Assembly (NCBI GenBank): GCA_902774925.1
Contig: CACYKE010000060.1
Location: 1-61,527, forward strand
From: an uncultured Prevotellaceae bacterium
GTDB taxonomy: Bacteria; Bacteroidota; Bacteroidia; Bacteroidales; Bacteroidaceae
DNA: 61,527 nt
Direction of reading: 5' to 3'
Made by a program: the position numbers and the translations under genes. A model generated the notes under the pieces. That model was given only the letters and a program-made list of their open reading frames with translations, was not told the DNA's origin and did no database searches. Below, piece by piece: positions 55,185-61,527 of the stretch (positions within the stretch are counted from its first letter, which is position 1; each line of letters begins with the position of its first letter).

Positions 55185-55190
55185 TTAAAA

Positions 55191-55254
55191 TGTTGATAAT
55201 ATCTTTGTTGATAATGTTCGTTATTCTAATGTTGATAATGTTCCGTTATTCCAA
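55191..55254. repeat. Tandem repeat of about 24 bases before the esterase gene
   Basis: Units starting TGTTGATAAT occur at 55191, 55206 and 55230; the last two share TGTTGATAATGTTC and GTTATTC with small differences. The rest of the 278-base gap up to 55450 holds no gene, only a C-rich stretch and a possible remnant ending LERWMDYGVPDKR on the plus strand at 55418. Confidence 0.6.
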
Positions 55255-55450
55255 TGCCGATACAAGTATCGTCATTTCCTTTTTTGACTCCCCCACCCGC
55301 CAAAAGTCAAACGTCCCCCCGCATTTGTTATGGTTTTTTAACTAATCCCCCACGCAATCACAAAAGCCGCCAGCCCTTGGAGCGCTGGATGGACTACGGC
55401 GTGCCCGACAAGCGATAATTGTTATAGAACAGAGAATTAGGGAGCGGCTT

Positions 55451-55552
55451 TTAAATTTGCCCATTACGAACCATGACTACTCCAATGGAGCAGACGCTCG
55501 ACAGCTGCTGATTGGCCTTCTCGAAGTCGATAGCAATGAAGTCGCGAATCAT
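55451..55552 (-). pseudogene. Remnant of a DnaQ-like 3'-5' exonuclease
   Basis: Starting at the ATG at 55552, the first 33 residues read MIRDFIAIDFEKANQ, then SSVCSIGVVMVRNGQI. These are the N-terminus and first metal-binding pair (DxE) of DNA polymerase III epsilon-type exonucleases. The frame then stops, where the family would continue for about 150 residues. No continuation is found in the next 250 bases in any frame, so most of the gene has been lost. Confidence 0.6.
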
Positions 55553-55626
55553 TATTTTTTGTAAATCTATAAACTGCCAGTGTTGGTAGGATGATTTCAT
55601 CGCAACTCCTCCTTGCAAGGCATAGT

Positions 55627-55917
55627 TCAAGCGAGCTTGACTCTGCACTTGATTCGTTCAATTTGTAAAAGATCACAAATCGAGTCTTCCCTGATGACCT
55701 TTGGTGCAGACTTACCAGCCAGAACCAATACCTTTTTGCCGTTGCGATAGATATGTAGCTGGCGAGAGCGGACTACAGCTGTTAATTCTGGATCATCTTG
55801 TATAGCTATCCATAGAGAATGATATATGCCATCCTCTTCGAATAGCTTGCGTTGCAGGTGCGAACACATGTTTGTCGTGTCGATGGTTGTCATACTTTTA
55901 ATACCATTTGTACCCAT
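55627..55917 (-). pseudogene. Fragment of an unidentified protein
   Basis: A 96-residue frame (MTTIDTTNMCSHLQRKLFEEDGIYHSLWIAIQDDPELTAVVRSRQLHIYRNGKKVLVLAGKSAPKVIRED). It reads like the N-terminal part of a longer Bacteroidota protein that I cannot name. It ends in KCRVKLA without a domain boundary, and the surrounding frames are broken, so I treat it as a piece left by deletion. It could still be translated. Confidence 0.4.
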
Positions 55918-56123
55918 GTTCCTTACAATAGTCTATTGCGGGCTGATAGCCTTGGAAGGTAGCCTTGTGAATCCACTTCAAGCCCTTCTTCTCATCGACG
56001 GGTACGCCTTGACCTTCGGTCGAGACACCTCACGCTCGGAAGAGTCGATGAATACATCACTCTTCTCTCGCTTAATCGGTGCCTTCTCACGATAGCCGTT
56101 TGCCTTGTTCCGTTCTTTGGGCA
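55918..56123 (-). pseudogene. Decayed coding relic containing a dispersed 32-base repeat
   Basis: Two minus-strand frames look coding. One begins MPKERNKANGYREKAP (from 56123) and stops at RRRA. The other reads GVSTEGQGVPVDEKKG, then WIHKATFQGYQPAIDYCKEHGYKWY and stops near 55903. The switch between them falls at a sequence (56008-56039) that is also found after rpiB, so a repeat may have been inserted in a former gene. I cannot name the gene. Confidence 0.4.
56008..56039 (-). repeat. Dispersed 32-base element, copy 2
   Basis: Read on the minus strand this differs from 7491-7522 at only three positions. The shared core TCTCGACCGAAGGTCAAG contains the short stem GACC-GAA-GGTC. Confidence 0.7.
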
Positions 56124-56128
56124 TGGGG

Positions 56129-56665
56129 TTATACGTTCTTTCCTAATTCAAAAGCCTCCTGAAGTTTGGGATTATCCTCTATCGCGTGAGGTTCATTAAC
56201 ACCACCGCAGAAGACAGTTCCGGCCAGACGACTCTCAGGATAACAGGCTATCCATCCGCCAAGCCCATTCTCAGCACGTTTGGGAGTCTGCTCGTCATCA
56301 TCAGCTGCAGTAGTAAGCAGATAGACATCACGGAACTGATAATCCAGTTCATACATGGCGTTCATGCGGTCAATAAGCGTCTTCATCTGACCACTCATCT
56401 CGTAATAGTAGATAGGAGTAGCCCAACAGATGGCGTCGGCCTGAAGCACTTTCGCCATAATGTCGTTCACGTCATCGTTGATGACACAGCGACCCAGTTT
56501 CTGACAAGCCAAACATCCTTTACAGAACTGGATGTTCTTGTCTGCAAGTGTAATTTTCTCTACATCGTTTCCGGCAGCCTTGGCTCCTTCCACAAACTTG
56601 TCAGCAAGCATGTCGCTGTTTGAGCCATGACGAAGGCTCGTGGAAATAACTATTACTCTTTTCAT
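56129..56665 (-). CDS. Flavodoxin-like NAD(P)H-dependent FMN reductase with cysteine cluster
   Basis: A 178-residue flavoprotein. The phosphate loop STSLRHGSNSDMLADKF at residues 8-24 and the segment ADAICWATPIYYYEMSGQMKTLIDRMNAM are typical of the NADPH-dependent FMN reductase group. The motif CKGCLACQKLGRC (about 48-60) has the spacing CxxCxxCx5C of iron-sulfur flavoproteins, though many relatives with only two of these Cys carry no cluster. A quinone, metal or nitro-compound reductase role is likely but unproven. It follows the araC gene by 11 bases and is probably co-transcribed. Confidence 0.82.
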   Translation of the reverse strand: MKRVIVISTSLRHGSNSDMLADKFVEGAKAAGNDVEKITLADKNIQFCKGCLACQKLGRCVINDDVNDIMAKVLQADAICWATPIYYYEMSGQMKTLIDRMNAMYELDYQFRDVYLLTTAADDDEQTPKRAENGLGGWIACYPESRLAGTVFCGGVNEPHAIEDNPKLQEAFELGKNV

Positions 56666-56676
56666 CTTTGTTTGTT

Positions 56677-57579
56677 TTATGCTGTCATTCTGTATTTGTT
56701 CGGTGTCATACCTGTGCGCGACTTGAACAGACGCGAGAAGTGCTGCGGGTATTCGAAGCCGAGCTGATAGGCTATTTCGCTAACGGGCAGGCGGGTTTCG
56801 ACGAGCAACTGCTTGGAGCGCTCGATGACGGCATCCTGGATGTGGCGCTGGGCGGTGGTGCCGCTCTCCTTGCTGATGAGGTCGCCAAAATAGTTGGGCG
56901 ACAGGCAGGCCTTGTCGGCGAAGTAGGCTACCAAGGGCAGACCGTTTCGCTCTGGATGGCCGTTCTCGAAGTATTCCTTCAGCTGCTTCTGGAAGGCAAG
57001 GAACACCTCGCTATTCACCTTGTGGCGCGTGATGAATTGGCGGTCATAGTAGCGCAGGCAATAGTCGAGCATCAAGCTGATAGTGTCGGTGATGAGTGTC
57101 TGTGAATGACGGTCGATGGCGTGTTGCATCTCCGTCTCAATCTGGTCCATCAGTGCCATGATGACCGTGCGCTCCGCCTGTGATAGATGCAGCGACTCGT
57201 GATCGCCATACTGGAAAAACGAGTAGTCCATTATTTTCTTGCCCAGCGGTGTGCCGTAAAGCAGGTCGGAGTGGAACAGCAGTCCACGTGATGGCGGCAT
57301 GGGCAGGTCTTTGTTCCATTCAACGGTAAACATCTCGCCTGGGGCATGCGTCACGATGGTCCCCTCCTGATAGTCGTACTTCTCGCGCCCATAGCGAGCC
57401 GAGCAGCCCGCGCCCTGCTTCAGGAAGATACCATAGAGTCCGTAGCGCAGCGTCGCACCGTTCAGCCACTCTGGACTCTCCTTGATGTCAATCACCGTCA
57501 CCAGCGGGTGCAGCGTCTCCACTCCGTACCATTTGTTATACCCGTCGATGCTATCGACCTCATAGATTTTCTGTTTCAT
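56677..57579 (-). CDS. AraC-family transcriptional regulator
   Basis: A 300-residue regulator with an N-terminal cupin-like sensor (VTVIDIKESPEWLNGATLRYGLYGIFLKQGAGCSARYGREKYDYQEGTIVTHAPGE) and two C-terminal helix-turn-helix motifs (PLVAYFADKACLSPNYFGDLISKESGTTAQRHI and LPVSEIAYQLGFEYPQHFSRLFKSRTGMTPNKYR). A TATTTTTG box lies 4 bases before the ATG, so the message would be leaderless. Such regulators usually control the adjacent oxidoreductase and hydrolase genes; here those are the flavin reductase downstream and the hydrolase and flavodoxin genes upstream on the same strand. Confidence 0.9.
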   Translation of the reverse strand: MKQKIYEVDSIDGYNKWYGVETLHPLVTVIDIKESPEWLNGATLRYGLYGIFLKQGAGCSARYGREKYDYQEGTIVTHAPGEMFTVEWNKDLPMPPSRGLLFHSDLLYGTPLGKKIMDYSFFQYGDHESLHLSQAERTVIMALMDQIETEMQHAIDRHSQTLITDTISLMLDYCLRYYDRQFITRHKVNSEVFLAFQKQLKEYFENGHPERNGLPLVAYFADKACLSPNYFGDLISKESGTTAQRHIQDAVIERSKQLLVETRLPVSEIAYQLGFEYPQHFSRLFKSRTGMTPNKYRMTA

Positions 57580-57627
57580 GCTGCAAAAATACGAATAAAA
57601 ACCGAGACTTATGCAGTCGTTCGCAAA

Positions 57628-58740
57628 TTACTTCAGATTCTCGCGGAAAAAGGCTTCCATTTTGTCGTAAGGGATGCGATTATTTTTGTCGTCATAGAGA
57701 TCGGTATGTACGGCATCGGGGATAACCATCAGTTCCTTGTTACCCACAACTGCGCTCCGACCTTCAACGTGCTTGCCCGTCATCTTTTCGAAGGCATACT
57801 CAGAGAAATAGCGGCTGTGGGCCTTTTCGCCGTGGATAAGCAGCACGGGCGACTCAATCTCATGCGCCCAGGCCAACAGGGGCTGGTTGAGGAACGACTG
57901 ACAGCCGATGACGTTCCATCCGTCAGTGGAGTTGCCGCTGCGCTCGTGGTAACCGCGCGGAGTCTTGTAGTAGTCGTAGTAGTCCTTCACAAAGAAAGGT
58001 GCATCGTCGGGCAGCGGGTCGATGACACCACCTGCACGCTTGTAGGTGCCTGCCTTAAAGTCCTCCGTGCGCTGCTGGGCGATGGTCTTGCGTTTTTCCA
58101 TGCGCTGCTCCTTGGTGTCCTCGCTCTTGAAGTAGCCCTCCACATTCACCTTGCTCATATCGTACATCGTCGAAGCAACGGTGGCCTTGATTCTTGGGTC
58201 GAGGGCGGCAGCGTTCACAGCCATTCCACCAAAGCCACAGATGCCAATGATGCCAATGCGATTAGGGTCAACATTGTCCTGGTTACTCAGGAAATCAACG
58301 GCAGCGAGGAAATCCTCTGTGTTGATGTCGGGCGAGGCCATACGGCGAGGCTCGCCACCGCTCTCGCCAGTGAACGAGGGATCGAAGGCGATGGTCAGGA
58401 ATCCGCGCTCGGCCATGTGCTGGGCATAGAGGCCGCTCGTCTGTTCCTTCACAGCACCGAATGGCCCCGTGACAGCAATGGCGGGTAATCTCTCACCTCT
58501 CACCTCTTGCACCTCACTTTTAGGAACGTACATGTCGGCAGCGAGTTCGATACCGTAGCGGTTCTTAAACGTGACCTTCTTGTGGTCCACCTTGTCGCTC
58601 TTGGGGAACGTCTTGTCCCATTCCTGAGTCAGATTCAATGTCGTATTCATATCTTCGTTTGTAGTTTGTTTGTTCTCGTTCTGATTGCAAGCTGCAAGCA
58701 TTCCGCCCATCAGCACTGCGGCTAAAAATACATTCTTCAT
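57628..58740 (-). CDS. Alpha/beta hydrolase lipoprotein, dienelactone-hydrolase-like
   Basis: A 370-residue lipoprotein (lipobox MLAACNQ, Cys at 18). The alpha/beta hydrolase core has VTGPFGAVKEQTSGLYAQHMAERGFLTIAFDPSFTGESGGEPRR and the elbow IGIIGICGFGGMAVNAAALDPR. The nucleophile position is Cys rather than Ser, as in dienelactone hydrolases. The acid and His would lie in PVLLIHGEKAHSRYFSEYAFEKM and DAVHTDLYD. The family is often annotated YcjY-like. It overlaps the flavodoxin-fusion gene by four bases, so the two are co-expressed. The substrate is unknown. Confidence 0.82.
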   Translation of the reverse strand: MKNVFLAAVLMGGMLAACNQNENKQTTNEDMNTTLNLTQEWDKTFPKSDKVDHKKVTFKNRYGIELAADMYVPKSEVQEVRGERLPAIAVTGPFGAVKEQTSGLYAQHMAERGFLTIAFDPSFTGESGGEPRRMASPDINTEDFLAAVDFLSNQDNVDPNRIGIIGICGFGGMAVNAAALDPRIKATVASTMYDMSKVNVEGYFKSEDTKEQRMEKRKTIAQQRTEDFKAGTYKRAGGVIDPLPDDAPFFVKDYYDYYKTPRGYHERSGNSTDGWNVIGCQSFLNQPLLAWAHEIESPVLLIHGEKAHSRYFSEYAFEKMTGKHVEGRSAVVGNKELMVIPDAVHTDLYDDKNNRIPYDKMEAFFRENLK

Positions 58741-59846
58741 AAGATTACCTTTTTACCATTTCTAATATAAATTCCCTTCGAAGGATTATCCACTCGCTGA
58801 CCGTTCAGCGAATAATAAGTACCGGCTTCAGCAGCTGCGCTACGGACGCCGTTGATAGCGGTAGTGCCCGACGAGAGCGACAGCGTGACTGTGATGTTAC
58901 TTTCGCCAGCCTTGAGGAACGTGCGGAGCTGACTTTCCGACAGACCGTCAATCTTGCCCAAACGGGTGTAGCTCCACGAGTTCGAACCGTAGAAGATACA
59001 GATGTTCGAGCCGTTGTAGAGGATGACGTCACCCGGTTGCGCGTTAATCTGCTCGTTGCTTGTGGGCAGCGAGAAGCCCAGCGCTCCCCAAATCTCAAAG
59101 CCTCCACTGCTGTTCAGCGTCACAGTGACGGGAGCCTGCTGCAATTTCTCGACAAGTGTCTTTGTTGCTTGATTGTCGACGAGCGTCACAGCCTGTGCCT
59201 GTCCGTCGATAGTGATATACATCTTGTTCATAGTAGTTTGTTTTTCTGCGAAGTTCAGCGTTGGCAGCCAATTCTGTATCAGCGAGGCGCGGTTGCTGTG
59301 ATTACTGGCATTGATCCACAACGCATCGCCCATCCAAGTGACGTTCTTCACCAGTCGTTCTGCATCGGCTACCACACCGCTGATGCCGCTGCTGTGACTC
59401 GAAACAATCAGCGCTACGTGCTTACCTTCCATCTGCGCACCATAATTAAATAGGTACGTCTGCATGATAGCCGCCATCTGGCTCCACCACAGCGGCGTCA
59501 CGATGATGATGTTCTGGTACTGCGAGAGGTCGGTAATGCTTACGGGGTCGATGGCTGGATAACTCGCCGCATCGTTGGGCGCAGCCTTGATAGCATTCAG
59601 CAGCGCCGTGCCAATGGCATAACCGTTTGCCTCGTACTTCTGCGTCTTGTCCGCAGGTTCTATGCGCATCACATCCGCCTCAATCTGAGCCGTCAACGAC
59701 TCCACAATCTGCTGGCAGTTGCCCGTATAACTATAGTACACCACCAACGTCTTGCCTGCCTCCTGCACGGTGGCGGCCTTCACCTCGTCGTCCTTCGTGC
59801 AGCACACCATCAGGAGCGACATCAAAATCAATGCAAAATTCTTCAT
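58737..59846 (-). CDS. Lipoprotein with flavodoxin and cyclophilin-like domains
   Basis: About 369 residues from the ATG at 59846. The lipobox is LLMVCC. Residues about 30-190 are a flavodoxin domain (TLVVYYSYTGNCQQIVESL as FMN phosphate loop; IIIVTPLWWSQMAAIMQTYLFNYG). Residues about 205-310 resemble the cyclophilin-like beta-barrel (MYITIDGQAQAVTLVDNQATKTLVEKLQQAPVTVTLNS...EIWGALGFSLPTSNEQINAQPGDVILYNGSNICIFYG). The C-terminal 30 residues (YSLNGQRVDNPSKGIYIRNGKKV) are like the short end motif of many secreted Prevotella proteins. The two enzyme domains are usually separate proteins. It is coupled to the downstream hydrolase. Confidence 0.82.
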   Translation of the reverse strand: MKNFALILMSLLMVCCTKDDEVKAATVQEAGKTLVVYYSYTGNCQQIVESLTAQIEADVMRIEPADKTQKYEANGYAIGTALLNAIKAAPNDAASYPAIDPVSITDLSQYQNIIIVTPLWWSQMAAIMQTYLFNYGAQMEGKHVALIVSSHSSGISGVVADAERLVKNVTWMGDALWINASNHSNRASLIQNWLPTLNFAEKQTTMNKMYITIDGQAQAVTLVDNQATKTLVEKLQQAPVTVTLNSSGGFEIWGALGFSLPTSNEQINAQPGDVILYNGSNICIFYGSNSWSYTRLGKIDGLSESQLRTFLKAGESNITVTLSLSSGTTAINGVRSAAAEAGTYYSLNGQRVDNPSKGIYIRNGKKVIL

Positions 59847-59953
59847 ATTCATTACGTTTTGAAATCCGCTGCAAAGGTACGACGATTCTGCCAATCAGGT
59901 ACTACCCAAATCTTGGAAAGAATTACCAATATTACGGAAAGTGCTATTTCCCC

Positions 59954-60254
59954 CTATTGTAGTATGTCATATATATCATCTGTTACTGGCTCTAACCACT
60001 CGTTCGATGCTCCATCCTGCACATCCTTATGATACGTCAGATGCTGGAACCATGAGTCCATGGCGGCTCCGTGCCAGTGCTTTACCTCTGCAGGGATAGC
60101 GATGACGGTACCAAGAGTCATCTCCTGTGGCCAGATAGCTGTTGCCAATGAAATACTGAGCATAACCAGTATTGGGTTCACCCTTCGGCCAAGGGCTGTT
60201 CAATGACTCAAATGTTGGATGTTCCATATTGAAGCGTTTAAATAATGTATTCAT
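59954..60254 (-). pseudogene. Cupin-domain protein broken by an internal deletion
   Basis: From ATG 60254 the frame reads MEHPTFESLNSPWPKGEPNTGYAQYFIGNSYLA, the start of cupin proteins found with carboxymuconolactone decarboxylase-like genes. It then shifts at about 60130 and resumes in another frame as PQEMTLGTVIAIPAEVKHWHGAAMDSWFQHLTYHKDVQDGASNEWLEPV, the end of the same domain. The middle of the cupin, including the metal-binding histidines of the first motif, is missing. It neighbours flavodoxin, hydrolase and AraC genes, a common grouping. Confidence 0.7.
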
Positions 60255-60345
60255 TGTCTCTGGTCCTCCTTGGTTTGTGTTGGGAACAGACAGACAACGC
60301 CTGGCTGACGGCCTCAATGTCGTTATGTGTTGCAAGTCTTATCAT
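60238..60345 (-). pseudogene. N-terminal stub of a GNAT-type acetyltransferase
   Basis: The frame reads MIRLATHNDIEAVSQ, the usual beginning of GNAT acetyltransferases, then continues without any family match and stops after 35 codons. Its ATG overlaps the carbonic anhydrase stop codon by one base (TAATG), the arrangement of a coupled second gene. The rest of the gene was lost and the cupin gene follows directly. Confidence 0.45.
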
Positions 60346-60887
60346 TAGTTTATTTCCTCCAATTCGCCAGTCTCTGAATCAATGATAAACCCACGAACCA
60401 CGATGTCCTTCGGCACCAACGGATGGGTCTTGATGGTTTCAACGGTCTTACGAACAGAGGTAGGTGTGTCCTTGAATCCCTCCAGCCATTGGTCGAGGTC
60501 AATGCCACACTTGCGGATGGTGTCAAGCGTTTCGTCTGTCACGCCACGGGCGATCATCTCATGGTGGAAGTGGTCGTAGCTCATGTGGCAGGCTCCACAG
60601 TGAGAGTGTGCCACTACCATGATTTCCTGCACGCCCAGCTCGTAAATGGCTACAATCAGGCTACGCATGGCCGAGTCGAAAGCAGAGATAACCAAGCCGC
60701 CCGCGTTCTTGATAATCTTCGCGTCACCATTCTTCAGACCGAGAGCTGCAGGCAGCAGTTCTGTTAGTCTGGTGTCCATACACGACAGCACCGCCAGCTT
60801 CTTGTCTGGGTACTTGTCCGTCAGATACTTCTCGTAGCCCTTCTGGGCCACAAATGTCTTGTTGTATTCAATAATCTGGTCTATCAT
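60345..60887 (-). CDS. Beta-class carbonic anhydrase
   Basis: A 180-residue zinc enzyme interconverting CO2 and bicarbonate. Zinc ligands and dyad are clear: AVLSCMDTRLTELLP (Cys and Asp-Arg), IIKNAGGLV and MVVAHSHCGACHMSYDHF (His and Cys). The length fits the short beta-class type found in Gram-positive bacteria and Bacteroidota. It is cytoplasmic. The -7 box upstream reads TACCTTTA, one base off consensus. A truncated acetyltransferase overlaps its stop. Confidence 0.92.
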   Translation of the reverse strand: MIDQIIEYNKTFVAQKGYEKYLTDKYPDKKLAVLSCMDTRLTELLPAALGLKNGDAKIIKNAGGLVISAFDSAMRSLIVAIYELGVQEIMVVAHSHCGACHMSYDHFHHEMIARGVTDETLDTIRKCGIDLDQWLEGFKDTPTSVRKTVETIKTHPLVPKDIVVRGFIIDSETGELEEIN

Positions 60888-61036
60888 ATCACAAACATAT
60901 TAAATCTGCGTGTAAAGGTACGAAAAAAGGAGAATATTTCGTAACTTTGTGCCCAATTATTACGATACTTTAATGATTTCAGGTGGTTATACTACGCCGA
61001 TAATGGCTGGAAGTTAGATTATTAATCAGGACTGTT

Positions 61037-61207
61037 ATGAGTGAGTTTCGTGAAATGAGGCGTAAGCGCCAACAGCTTTCCAACGATGAGAGCGTTGCTA
61101 TACTGGAGAAAGCAACTGCTGGCACACTGGCATTGCTTGGTGATGATGTGCAGCCTAAGAAGTACACGAACAAATTCGGACGATTAAATATACTTAAATC
61201 ATCTTAA
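61037..61207 (+). pseudogene. Truncated NimA-like pyridoxamine 5'-phosphate oxidase-family gene
   Basis: A 56-codon frame beginning MSEFREMRRKRQQLSNDES, then ILEKATAGTLALLGDD, closely resembling the start of Nim/FMN-binding split-barrel proteins. The family then continues with a Tyr-Pro-Ala-Val-Pro segment, but here it turns into an unrelated VQPKKYTNKFGRLNILKSS and stops. About 100 residues of the domain are missing, so it is not a working enzyme. Confidence 0.6.
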
Positions 61208-61286
61208 ATGTTGCCACAAAAGTACTGAATTCTGCTGGGTTTTTACTACTTTTGTACAATCAAATTAACATAAACACATTGGAAGA

Positions 61287-61527
61287 ATGAAAAAACTACT
61301 ACTAGTATCACTTACATTACTATTGGCTCTGGTTAGTTGTACTGACGATAACCATGTAAAAGATTTATCCACTCAAGAAGCTTTCGACGAGTATAAATCA
61401 TCGTATACAAGCTATCAGTTGGCTGGGACGAATTTCTTTGAACCTGAAGCATCGTTCCGTCAAAGTTCGCTCTACAGAATGTGTCAGGCAATGCCTAAGG
61501 GAGCCGACCTGCATGTGCATTGTGATG
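61287..61527 (+). CDS. Adenosine deaminase-like lipoprotein, cut by the window end
   Basis: The first 80 codons of a longer gene that runs off the window. The lipobox LALVSC gives an acylated Cys at 18. At residues 69-80 MPKGADLHVHCD is the metal-binding start (HxH) of the adenosine deaminase / AMP deaminase fold, where the usual form is PKxELHLHxxG. A secreted, membrane-bound nucleoside deaminase is the best guess. TACTTTTG at about 61244 is a likely -7 box. Confidence 0.6.
   Translation, partial: MKKLLLVSLTLLLALVSCTDDNHVKDLSTQEAFDEYKSSYTSYQLAGTNFFEPEASFRQSSLYRMCQAMPKGADLHVHCD

Noticed and set aside
57346-58488. A 380-codon plus-strand frame across araC and the hydrolase gene
   Set aside because: It spans two real genes on the other strand and carries no domain; the hydrolase and araC frames have clear motifs.

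Overview
The window is chromosomal DNA from a Bacteroidales bacterium, most likely Prevotella or a close relative. The evidence is consistent across the window: many promoters match the Bacteroidota sigma-ABfr pattern (TTTG, 19-20 bases, TAnnTTTG); FeoA and FeoB are fused; an RprX/RprY two-component pair is present; a phosphoglycerate-mutase-like gene sits where thrB is expected between thrA and thrC; DUF3256, DUF4296 and DUF5687 proteins occur; and the DksA-like protein has no cysteine. I see no CRISPR array, prophage or intact insertion sequence.

Layout. 1-2.5 kb is accessory: remnants of Rhs proteins and immunity-like genes, one of them joined to the start of a REP-associated tyrosine transposase, then about 750 bases packed with palindromes. 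2.5-6.9 kb is a corrin-ring operon of three double-domain genes (CobJ-CbiC, CbiE-CbiT, CbiG-CobM). 7-9 kb holds rpiB and infC-rpmI-rplT. 9-12.4 kb holds two tandem acyl-CoA synthetase paralogues. 12.5-17.7 kb is the threonine operon, with a frameshifted thrA. 17.8-22.2 kb is uxaB-uvrA, followed by four tRNA genes (Thr, Gly, Ser, Glu). 22.9-27.7 kb carries a DUF4380 protein, feoAB, mtgA and an OmpA-like lipoprotein. 27.8-34.2 kb carries proS, rprXY and a TonB-dependent receptor. 34.4-35.4 kb carries a likely small RNA and rplU-rpmA. 35.6-47.1 kb is a run of minus-strand housekeeping genes: DUF3256, rsmE, a nucleoside transporter, DUF4296, lspA, dksA-like, a frameshifted ileS, tilS, rlmI-like and an RNase D-like exonuclease. 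47.2-52.3 kb is ftsK-lolA-DUF5687-rlmH. 52.3-55.2 kb holds pepD and a secreted esterase. 55.4-61.2 kb is a second accessory region: gene relics, a flavin/AraC/hydrolase/flavodoxin cluster and carbonic anhydrase. The window ends inside a deaminase-like lipoprotein gene.

Three themes cut across the genes. (1) Several genes carry internal out-of-frame deletions (thrA, ileS, a cupin gene, and GNAT, Nim and exonuclease stubs). Because ileS is normally essential, assembly error must be excluded before calling these real. (2) Several small repeat families occur: an AAGTGSCACTT palindrome array at two distant loci, a 32-base element at two loci, and degenerate 7-base-period arrays at about eight loci, two of them inside coding sequence. 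(3) Several promoters place the -7 box only 4-8 bases before the start codon, predicting almost leaderless messages.
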